NCBI RefSeq assembly: GCF_023701525.1
Contig: NZ_JAMQAW010000029.1
Span: 112,802-176,801, forward strand
DNA length: 64,000 nt
Source: Streptomyces albipurpureus
GTDB taxonomy: Bacteria; Actinomycetota; Actinomycetes; Streptomycetales; Streptomycetaceae
Direction of reading: 5' to 3'
Shown in pieces: positions 57,989 to 64,000 of this stretch; positions within the stretch are counted from its first letter, which is position 1; the number at the start of each line of letters is the position of its first letter. The translations under genes and the position numbers were made by a program. The notes beneath the pieces are model-generated. The model was given only the letters and a program-made list of their open reading frames with translations. It did no database searches and had not been told where the DNA came from.

Positions 57989-58657
57989 TCAGTGCTGCTC
58001 TGTGAAATGGACATGGATGGCCCGCAGGATGGCTTGCAGGATGGGTACGGAAGCCCATGGAATGGCCGCACCGAGACCGGTGCGCAGGGCCTCCGGTGTC
58101 GGGAAGAGGAGCAGGGCCACCTGCAGCTCGGCGGCCAGGCGTGATGTCTCCTGGTGGCAGCCGTGTGGATGCTCGCTGGCCGCCCCGGCCCGCAGCCCCT
58201 CCTCGAAGTCGTCGTATTCTCCGGAGTCGACCCAGTACGAGAACTGCCGGATTCTGGGAAACGTCAATCGCGCCTCCCAGGGAGCCATCGGCAGACTCTC
58301 GAAATCCGGCATCACCTCTTGGTCCTGCATGCGGATCAAGCCGGCCAGCAGTCCGAGGAACTCCGGTCCATCCACATCACCGGACGCCTCGTTCAGTTTT
58401 TCACTGAACCCGGTGGGAACGGCCGGTGGATTCGCAGGGTCGAGCTGCTCGGACAGGAGGTCGAGAAGAGCCGCCACCGTCGCCAGCGGTATGGCCCATT
58501 CGGCTTCGGGAGAATTCCGGATTGTTCGGCAGAACCGGGCGAGTTCGTCCTCAAGCGAAGGGCCGCCGGTGCGGCGGCAATCGATGGCCAGGTCGAGAAG
58601 TCTGCGGATCGATCCGTTGTTGAAGACGGCTCCGGTGTAGGCGGTCACAGAACTCAT
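57989..58657 (-). CDS. Hypothetical protein of the toxin operon, possible immunity protein
   Basis: A 222-residue acidic, mostly helical protein with no named family: NNGSIRRLLDLAIDCRRTGGPSLEDELARFCRTIRNSPEAEWAIPLATVAALLDLL...FPRIRQFSYWVDSGEYDDFEEGL...LAAELQVALLLF. It begins 1 bp after the toxin gene stop, the position expected for the cognate immunity gene. Confidence 0.7.
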   Translation of the reverse strand: MSSVTAYTGAVFNNGSIRRLLDLAIDCRRTGGPSLEDELARFCRTIRNSPEAEWAIPLATVAALLDLLSEQLDPANPPAVPTGFSEKLNEASGDVDGPEFLGLLAGLIRMQDQEVMPDFESLPMAPWEARLTFPRIRQFSYWVDSGEYDDFEEGLRAGAASEHPHGCHQETSRLAAELQVALLLFPTPEALRTGLGAAIPWASVPILQAILRAIHVHFTEQH

Positions 58658-58658
58658 G

Positions 58659-60371
58659 CTAAGCCTCCGGCATGGAGGTCAGCACGATGAAGGGCGGATC
58701 AAGGCCCTGGACGTACTTGAGGGTCACCTTCACACCGTGCACATCGTGGGCGGGGGCCTGGAGGCCGTGCGCATCGTAGTCCGCCCGGCTTGTTGATCTC
58801 CCTGTCACCTCGTTGGGGAAGTCCAATTCATAACTCGGCTTCGAATTGGGGTTGTAGTTCGCCTCCTGCCGGGCAATCCATCTCTCGATCAGTACGGCAT
58901 TGTTGACATCGTCGAGAACCGCCTGGGTGAGGCGCTGTGCCGATGCGTGGTCCGCAAAGGTGGAGATCGCCCTCGGTGCCACGGTTCCGTCAGCACGGAC
59001 CGTCTGCTGATCCCGCAAACGCTGGGCCAGTTGTTCGTCGGTCTTTCCCACGTGTTTGTCGATGGGGTGGCTGCCCGCTATTCCCTCCTGGCCAGCCAGG
59101 TCTATGGGAAAGAAGTGATTCTTCTCGTCACCGTCGATGGTGTACTTGTGCACCGGCTTGAAGTCGTTGAGCGCTCGTGCACCGAACGACTGGGCCCGGG
59201 CTTCCTCCGCTTGGAAGGTCGGCGCGCTGCGGTGCGCCTCGTTCAGCGGTTCCATCAGCGCGTCCAGCTTCGGCACCATGGCGTTCACCCGCGTGTTGTA
59301 CGCCTCCACCACGGAGTTGATCGCGGCGGTGTCGATGTTCAGTGTGATCTTCAGGCTGAGTTCGGCCGCACCCGTGACGAGCCCCTTGATGAAGCGCCCG
59401 GCCGACTTCACACCTTCCTTGACATCGTCCGCTCCTACGCCATCGCTGAGGTTGATCTTGCCCACGGCCTCACGCACGGCGTCCATATAGATGTCCCGCA
59501 CCTTGCCGTTGAGGTCGGCAGCGGCCTCGGCGAACTCGTACAGCAGATCACTGACCTTCGTGGCCGTGTCGAAGAGCACGGTCATCACCGGATGCGTCGC
59601 TCCCGCGGACGACGATGCGCTGTCGTGCTTCCACTCATAGCCGGCGGTGGACTTGCCCCAAGCCGTGGTGCCCCAGAGCGAGCTGCAGAACTGGCGCATG
59701 GCGTCGTGCCATTCGCTGACGCTCTGCTGGGTGATGCTGCTGACCTGACCGGTCAGCGAACTCTCCGTCATGGACAGCGCGATCGTCATGTCCCGCCAAG
59801 CCTTCGACAGGTTGTTGAGATAGTGCTGCTGGGGGTACGGGTACACATCGGCGACCTTGCCCCAGCGGAACGCGTGCTTCAGGACCGGCCGGAACAGATC
59901 GCGCAGGACCTCGGGTATCCACTCAAGGATGCTGCGCAGCCAGCCGTCACCTCCGTCGTCGTCGCCCCACTTCAGATCGGGCACGCTGCCGTATTCGGGA
60001 GCCTTGTCGATGACCTGGGGCGCGGGCTGGACAACGGGCTGTTTCTGACCGGAAGGGTCGGCTGCCGCCTCTGCTTTGGAGTAGTTGTTCGCTGTGGTGG
60101 TGAAGCCGACGGCCGCGCCGCCCATGCTGACCACGCTCTTGGCCCAGACTTCGAGGAAGCGGTTGCCGACCTTCACATAGGCCGAGGCGAAGGACTGGGC
60201 GGCGGTGCCGTAACCGCCCGCGTCCGGATGTTCCTTCAGCGCTGCGACCAGGCCCTTCGCGGCCTGGTTGTACATGGGCTGTTGGCTCGCGAAGCCACCG
60301 GATACACGGTGCAGATCGGACGGCCTCACATCGATGGTGCCGTTCTGAGACGGCGGAGGAGGGCTGCCCAT
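58659..60371 (-). CDS. Secreted polymorphic toxin with C-terminal RNase A-like domain
   Basis: A 570-residue protein. The N-terminal 100 residues (DLHRVSGGFASQQPMYNQAAKGLVAALKEH) are WXG/ESX-like, and a long helical region follows (about 150-380). The C-terminal 140 residues carry the bacterial RNase A-like toxin: HPIDKHVGKTDEQLAQRLRDQ (first catalytic His), AISTFADHASAQRLTQAVLDD, SRADYDAHGL and FIVLTSMP. Export by a type VII-like system is inferred from the two WXG100 genes just upstream. The ATG at 60371 overlaps the WXG100 stop (ATGA). Confidence 0.82.
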   Translation of the reverse strand: MGSPPPPSQNGTIDVRPSDLHRVSGGFASQQPMYNQAAKGLVAALKEHPDAGGYGTAAQSFASAYVKVGNRFLEVWAKSVVSMGGAAVGFTTTANNYSKAEAAADPSGQKQPVVQPAPQVIDKAPEYGSVPDLKWGDDDGGDGWLRSILEWIPEVLRDLFRPVLKHAFRWGKVADVYPYPQQHYLNNLSKAWRDMTIALSMTESSLTGQVSSITQQSVSEWHDAMRQFCSSLWGTTAWGKSTAGYEWKHDSASSSAGATHPVMTVLFDTATKVSDLLYEFAEAAADLNGKVRDIYMDAVREAVGKINLSDGVGADDVKEGVKSAGRFIKGLVTGAAELSLKITLNIDTAAINSVVEAYNTRVNAMVPKLDALMEPLNEAHRSAPTFQAEEARAQSFGARALNDFKPVHKYTIDGDEKNHFFPIDLAGQEGIAGSHPIDKHVGKTDEQLAQRLRDQQTVRADGTVAPRAISTFADHASAQRLTQAVLDDVNNAVLIERWIARQEANYNPNSKPSYELDFPNEVTGRSTSRADYDAHGLQAPAHDVHGVKVTLKYVQGLDPPFIVLTSMPEA

Positions 60372-60670
60372 CAGGCCCCGCCCCAGCCACGGAGCACGGC
60401 CAGGTGAGCCGCGGAGTAGTTCGCGTGGCCCGTGGTGATGATCTCGTGCAGCCAGGCCTGGGCGGCCTGTAGGTCCTGCATCTGCTTGTCCCACTGGTCG
60501 AGTTCCTCGACGAGGGCGTCACGAGTGTCGCCCTTCCATGTGAGGACGACCTTCTCGGTGCGGCCGTAGAGGGTCTCCAGTCGCTGGTTGAGCTGCTTGA
60601 GGATGTCCTCCAACTCGACCGCGGCTTCCTGGAGCGTCGCGAAGCTGACACCTATGTAGTCGTCGGCCAT
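60371..60670 (-). CDS. WXG100-family protein
   Basis: A 99-residue helical hairpin protein: VSFATLQEAAVELEDILKQLNQRLETLYGRTEKVVLTWKGDTRDALVEELDQWDKQM. The WKG turn stands for the WxG motif between two amphipathic helices. WXG100 proteins are type VII secretion substrates or partners that escort toxins. It is translationally coupled to the toxin gene and 25 bp from the preceding WXG100-like gene. Confidence 0.88.
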   Translation of the reverse strand: MADDYIGVSFATLQEAAVELEDILKQLNQRLETLYGRTEKVVLTWKGDTRDALVEELDQWDKQMQDLQAAQAWLHEIITTGHANYSAAHLAVLRGWGGA

Positions 60671-60695
60671 GTATGCCCCCGTGGGTGATCGCCGC

Positions 60696-61088
60696 TCACA
60701 TATCGGCTATTCGGCTGGCGGGCGCGGTGGTCGTAGTGGTTCCCTCGGAGAGAAGGCTCGCCTCACGTGCCACGTCTACCTGGCTCTCGGCCTGGCGCAT
60801 CCGACGGAGGGTGTCCAACTCCCGCTCGGTGAAGCCATCCCGGCTCAACCGCATGGCCTCTTCAAGGACCTTGAGGATCTCCCGAATCCGTACCGCGTCC
60901 TCGGCCGCTCCTCGATGCAGAGCCCGGTACCCTTTGGCCGCCGCGCCCTTCCAGCCCGCCTCGATGCCGTCGACTATCGCGTCCATCCGCCGTACCTGGT
61001 TGTCCAAGTGGCGCTGCATGTCGTCGAGGTCGCCGGCCAGCCGGGTCAGGTCCTCCTCGGAGACGTCAAGATGCGCCTTGTCCACCAT
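60696..61088 (-). CDS. WXG100-like protein with C-terminal tail
   Basis: A 130-residue protein: LAGDLDDMQRHLDNQVRRMDAIVDGIEAGWKGAAAKGYRALHRGAAEDAVRIREILKVLEEAM. It has a WKG turn between helices and a charged, disordered tail (TTTTTAPASRIADM). It is the first gene of the toxin operon. ATG at 61088. Confidence 0.85.
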   Translation of the reverse strand: MVDKAHLDVSEEDLTRLAGDLDDMQRHLDNQVRRMDAIVDGIEAGWKGAAAKGYRALHRGAAEDAVRIREILKVLEEAMRLSRDGFTERELDTLRRMRQAESQVDVAREASLLSEGTTTTTAPASRIADM

Positions 61089-62371
61089 GGCTCCCCCTCC
61101 ATGCGTTCCTCAACTCCAAGAACCGTAACAACGCCCACTGACAGCAGGCCAGTTGCGATGTCCCCCCGGCCGGAATGGGGTCGGGCATGGGCTATCGACT
61201 GTCCGTAGACGCCTCTATTTCCGCCGAGTTGTTCACTCCGCGTCCTATGGAACGCGGAGTGTCGGCCAGTCGAGGTGCCATGCCCCTTCGGCCATGGGTC
61301 GCACCGCGGGATGAGCAGGGCCCACCGCAGAGCTCTGGTCTCCGTGGGCAGGGAGTGGATATCACCGATCAGCACGGCATTCGGGCGGTGATCGGTGTTG
61401 GTTCGACGTTGCCCGCCGATCAGCTCAGTCGGCGTAGGGAGCGCGTCGCCCAGGGTCTCGACGCAAGGCGTCAGCTCTAGGGCGCGTACACAGCGCTGTC
61501 GTTGGATGCGCACCGCGCTCAACGAATGCGCCCGGGCTGAGATACCCGTACAGGAGCGCCCCCAGCCGGTCCGCGAGCTGTTCCTGGCCCCCCGGGGCGT
61601 ACGAGATCCGCCATCAGCCGGCCGTCATCGCCCCGCACGACGTCGCGGAAGCCGCCCGTACCGCGTTCACCGTCCTGGGAGACACCCGAGACCTGCGCCA
61701 GCAAGGCCCGGAGGTCGGCGAAGACGCCTACGCGCGGCTGGAGGCCGGTTTCGACGTGGCGGTGGCCGAGCTCCGGAGCGTCCTGCGTCGGGGTCTTGGC
61801 GCGGTCGACTCCATGAGCAGGTAGTGCGGGCGGACCACTGGCTTCCACCGTCCGAACCGCCTGGGTGACCGGCCCGCACCTGGAGGCATGGCGGTCCTCA
61901 CATCCAGCGCCGGGCATCCGTACCGGCGATCTGCGACGGATCGGCCACCGCGTTCCTCGCCACCGGAACGCTTCCTGATCTTCGTCTCAGGCCTTCGGCC
62001 GACTGCTGGACCGTTCGGGCGCGGAGAGGCGGGCCAACGTGGATCAACCGCTCACGCCGACCGCGATGCCCGTATCGAGGACCGTTGCCCAACAGGGCGA
62101 GACCCCTCCACGGCGAGTGGCTCGGCGCCAAGGGAACCGCCCTGAAGCGGCTCCGGGCTGGTGCGAGGGGGCCGCTGCCTGGCGCACGGCTGCTTTCGCG
62201 GTCGTACGGGGGATACGGTCGACGCTTGAGACACCGCCCCCACTCTCCGCTGCCGCGGGTCACGCTTTACGGCGCTGCGGGTCATGGGCTGACTGACGTC
62301 GCCCGCCGGAGCGATGACCCGGCCGCCGACTTCTCGGTGGAGGTCATTCATCTGGCCGACGATGTCGCTCG
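61089..62371. other. Large gene-poor region
   Basis: About 1.28 kb without an intact gene. One plus-strand stretch (61597-61824) reads as protein but has no start. Around 61930-62130 several frames look partly protein-like and are broken, suggesting an older decayed gene. No RNA gene or repeat was recognised. Confidence 0.5.
61597..61824 (+). pseudogene. Fragment of an unidentified protein
   Basis: 76 codons ending in TAG: YEIRHQPAVIAPHDVAEAARTAFTVLGDTRDL, then EVGEDAYARLEAGFDVAVAELRSVLRRGLGAVDSM. Good coding character, but the upstream frame turns into low-quality sequence with no start or ribosome site. The family is not recognised. Confidence 0.4.
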
Positions 62372-62746
62372 TCATTGCTCCGCTGGCCCTGTTGCCCGTC
62401 GCTCAACGCCGGTCTTCTCGTGCGCTCTGACTCGCGCGCCGCGCGGCTGCTCGGTGCCGAGTGCGTCCAGCCGCTGTTCCCAGAAGCTCCGAAACTGATC
62501 CAGCCAGAGGGCCGCCTCATGGAGGGGCTCACTTCCGACGGCATAGAGCCGTCGGGTTCCCTGGACCCTGACTGACGCGAAGCCGGTCTCGCGGAGCACC
62601 CGTAGATGCTGGGAGACGGCGGGCTGGCTTATCCCGAACTCCTTCTGGATCACCGAGCTGACCGCGCCCGAGGACTGTTCGCCAGCGGCCAGCAGCTCCA
62701 GTATTCGGCGCCGTACCGGATCGCCCAGGACATCGAAGGCGTGCAT
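62372..62746 (-). CDS. ArsR-family transcriptional repressor
   Basis: A 124-residue winged-helix regulator: AFDVLGDPVRRRILELLAAGEQSSGAVSSVIQKEFGISQPAVSQHLRVLRETGFASVRVQGTRRLYAVGSEPLHEAALWLDQFRSFWEQRLDAL. No metal-binding CxC is seen, so it is of the non-metal type. The ATG at 62746 opens the family pattern. An AT-rich inverted repeat 24 bp upstream (62770-62791) is a typical ArsR operator, pointing to autoregulation. The divergent terD gene may be affected too. Confidence 0.87.
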   Translation of the reverse strand: MHAFDVLGDPVRRRILELLAAGEQSSGAVSSVIQKEFGISQPAVSQHLRVLRETGFASVRVQGTRRLYAVGSEPLHEAALWLDQFRSFWEQRLDALGTEQPRGARVRAHEKTGVERRATGPAEQ

Positions 62747-62769
62747 GACCCAACCCTGCATTCCATGCT

Positions 62770-62791
62770 TATATAAGTCAAGATTTATATA
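62770..62791. promoter_or_regulatory. ArsR-type operator
   Basis: TATATAA-N8-TTATATA, a 7-bp perfect inverted repeat in an AT-rich island within high-GC DNA, 24 bp upstream of the ArsR start. The short palindrome CTTATATAAG (62768-62777) overlaps it. It fits the ATA-rich dyads bound by ArsR/SmtB repressors. Confidence 0.7.
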
Positions 62792-62899
62792 TCGAGTTTT
62801 GGGGTAGGGAACTGGAGAGCTCGGCTGGTCGTTGGCCGGGTTGGGCAAGGAAACGTCAAATAGAGGCGCGGCCCGCGCCGGATTGCGCAGGGGATTTCC

Positions 62900-63475
62900 A
62901 TGGGTGTCAGCCTGTCCAAGGGCGGCAATGTCTCGCTCAGCAAGGAGGCCCCGGGCCTGTCTGCGGTTATCGTGGGCCTGGGCTGGGACGTCCGGAGCAC
63001 CACCGGAACCGATTTCGACCTGGACGCCAGCGCACTGCTGGTGGATGCCAACGGCAAGGTGCTCTCCGACCAGCACTTCATCTTCTTCAACAACCTGAAG
63101 AGCCCCGAGGGCTCCGTCGAGCACACCGGCGACAACCTCACCGGTGAGGGCGAGGGTGACGACGAGCAGATCAAGGTGAACCTGGCCGCCGTCCCCGCGA
63201 ACGTCGACAAGATCGTCTTCCCGGTCTCGATTCATGAGGGTGAGAGCCGCGGCCAGTCCTTCGGGCAGGTCCGCAACGCGTTCATCCGTGTGATCAACCA
63301 GGCGGACAACAACGAGCTGGCCCGTTATGACCTGAGCGAGGACGCCTCGACCGAGACCGCGATGGTCTTCGGTGAGCTCTACCGCAACGGTGGCGAGTGG
63401 AAGTTCCGCGCGGTTGGCCAGGGGTACGCCTCCGGTCTGCGTGGAATCGCCCAGGACTTCGGCGTGAACATCTAA
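62900..63475 (+). CDS. terD: TerD-family stress protein
   Basis: A 191-residue TerD protein: MGVSLSKGGNVSLSKEAPGLSAVIVGLGWD, DFDLDASALLVDANGKVLSD, FIFFNNLKSPEGSVEHTGDNLTGEGEGDDEQIKVNL, and the C-terminal FGELYRNGGEWKFRAVGQGYASGLRGIAQDFGVNI. The acidic loops bind Ca2+ in this family. TerD proteins are linked to tellurite, envelope or phage stress, and Streptomyces has several copies. ATG at 62900 and a strong terminator after the stop. Confidence 0.93.
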   Translation: MGVSLSKGGNVSLSKEAPGLSAVIVGLGWDVRSTTGTDFDLDASALLVDANGKVLSDQHFIFFNNLKSPEGSVEHTGDNLTGEGEGDDEQIKVNLAAVPANVDKIVFPVSIHEGESRGQSFGQVRNAFIRVINQADNNELARYDLSEDASTETAMVFGELYRNGGEWKFRAVGQGYASGLRGIAQDFGVNI

Positions 63476-63495
63476 GAAGTCAACGTTCCACAGGT

Positions 63496-63548
63496 GATTT
63501 CGCGTCTGTCCGGGCGGACCGGCAGTCCCACCCGGACGGGCGCGAATC
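63496..63548 (+). terminator. Long terminator hairpin after terD
   Basis: An extended, nearly perfect stem formed by 63496-63517 and 63528-63548 (GATTTCGCG...GTCCGGG against CCCGGAC...CGCGAATC), 20 bp after the terD stop. Confidence 0.8.
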
Positions 63549-63750
63549 CCCGTGGGTCCTGTGTCGTGCAGGCCCGAACCCTCTGAGCGCGTCCGCAGCT
63601 GCGACGCGCTTTTTTCAGTAGGAGGAGCTGCCGAGCCTTCGCATCACCGCCGAGCCTTCGCACCCTCACAGGGCCCGAAGGCCAGAAAACTCCTCCTAGC
63701 CCTCCGGGGTGCACTGGATAGTCTTACTGGCCCCAGGAGAAGGGCATCGC

Positions 63751-64000
63751 ATGGCGACCGAGGCACCCATCAGTGGCGGACAGCGGACGCCTCCACCGGG
63801 CGTGGAGGTGCTCTGGATCGCACGGGTCGGGGAGCACGCAGCCGATGCGATGGCCCACCGCGATCTCCTCGACGCCGAAGAGTCCGCACGGCTCGACGGT
63901 TTTGTTCGCCCCGGTGATCGGGATGCCTACGCCGTGGGGCACGTGGCATTGCGCCGTCTCCTCGGCGACCGGCTCGGACGGGCACCTGAAGCAGTCGTCC
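63751..64000 (+). CDS. 4'-phosphopantetheinyl transferase, 5' part
   Basis: The first 83 codons of a Sfp-type phosphopantetheinyl transferase: VEVLWIARVGEHAADAMAHRDLLDAEESARLDGFVRPGDRDAYAVGHVALRRLLGDRLGRAPEAVV. The conserved R-x-x-Y-A-V-x-H-x-x-L-R-x-x-L block is complete, but the Mg2+-binding part lies beyond the window edge. Such enzymes activate carrier proteins of polyketide and non-ribosomal peptide synthesis. The ATG at 63751 has AGGAG upstream. Confidence 0.82.
   Translation, partial: MATEAPISGGQRTPPPGVEVLWIARVGEHAADAMAHRDLLDAEESARLDGFVRPGDRDAYAVGHVALRRLLGDRLGRAPEAVV

Noticed and set aside
58947..60407. Long plus-strand open frame opposite the polymorphic toxin gene
   Set aside because: The toxin on the minus strand has a recognisable RNase A-like domain and operon context; the plus frame has none.

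Overview
The window is high-GC actinobacterial DNA and almost certainly comes from a Streptomyces chromosome. It has GTG and TTG starts, AGGAG-type ribosome binding sites, many ATGA/GTGA overlaps, a wblA gene, DUF317 and DUF2637 proteins, and a gene order (MBL-fold hydrolase, NUDIX, RidA, small DUF4177 protein, two Get3/ArsA-like ATPases, WhiB-family regulator, class A PBP, YqeY, metallophosphoesterase) that matches the Streptomyces wblA locus and, in outline, the whiB4-ponA2 locus of mycobacteria.

Layout. (1) 1-12,358: conserved chromosome, with a perfect parS-like site at 3049. (2) 12,359-12,432: an intact tRNA-Pro(CGG). Its 3' part (46 bp, 12,391-12,436) is repeated exactly at 54,885-54,930, so 12,437-54,930 is a 42.5-kb integrated element. 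Paired TGGGAGCC arm-type repeats lie just inside both ends. (3) 12.8-16.3 kb: cargo next to attL, including a HEPN-type protein. (4) 16.4-25.5 kb: the element backbone: tyrosine integrase with an embedded LacI-type helix-turn-helix, excisionase, XRE repressor with a palindromic operator found again at the far end of the module, replication initiator plus AAA+ loader, DUF2637 membrane protein, MobC-like protein and MobA-like relaxase. No DNA translocase (TraB/FtsK) or type IV secretion gene is visible, so it looks mobilizable and replicating rather than self-transmissible. (5) 25.7-29.1 kb: accessory genes (DUF317, small membrane protein, nucleotidyltransferase). (6) 29.4-42.7 kb: an unfamiliar biosynthetic locus. 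A TPR regulator and a D-amino-acid-oxidase-like flavoprotein diverge from a tight eight-ORF operon encoding an ATPase-glycosyltransferase ORF, a 2-hydroxyacid-dehydrogenase-like protein, two radical SAM enzymes, a nucleotidyltransferase-like protein, a carbamoyltransferase, an HD hydrolase and a second glycosyltransferase. Convergent to it is a glutamyl-tRNA synthetase gene, which could be a self-resistance copy. (7) 43.2-54.7 kb: a defence block: Eco29kI-like restriction enzyme, m5C methyltransferase, Vsr, a decayed second vsr, then a six-gene operon with a MORC/MutL-like GHKL ATPase, an Mrr-like nuclease fused to an SF2 helicase, a sigma-region-4-like protein and a PD-(D/E)xK nuclease.

(8) 54.9-62.4 kb: beyond attR the chromosome is decayed at first (truncated serine hydrolase, possible methyltransferase scrap). 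It then carries a polymorphic-toxin operon on the minus strand: two WXG100 proteins, a toxin with a C-terminal RNase A-like domain, an unknown protein, an orphan RNase A-like half domain and a CdiI-type immunity protein. (9) 62.4-64 kb: an ArsR regulator with a clear AT-rich operator, a TerD protein with a strong terminator, and the start of a 4'-phosphopantetheinyl transferase.

The most interesting parts are the operon at 32.0-41.3 kb with its neighbouring GluRS, and the GHKL-helicase-nuclease operon at 47.4-54.7 kb. All family assignments were made by reading motifs, without database searches.
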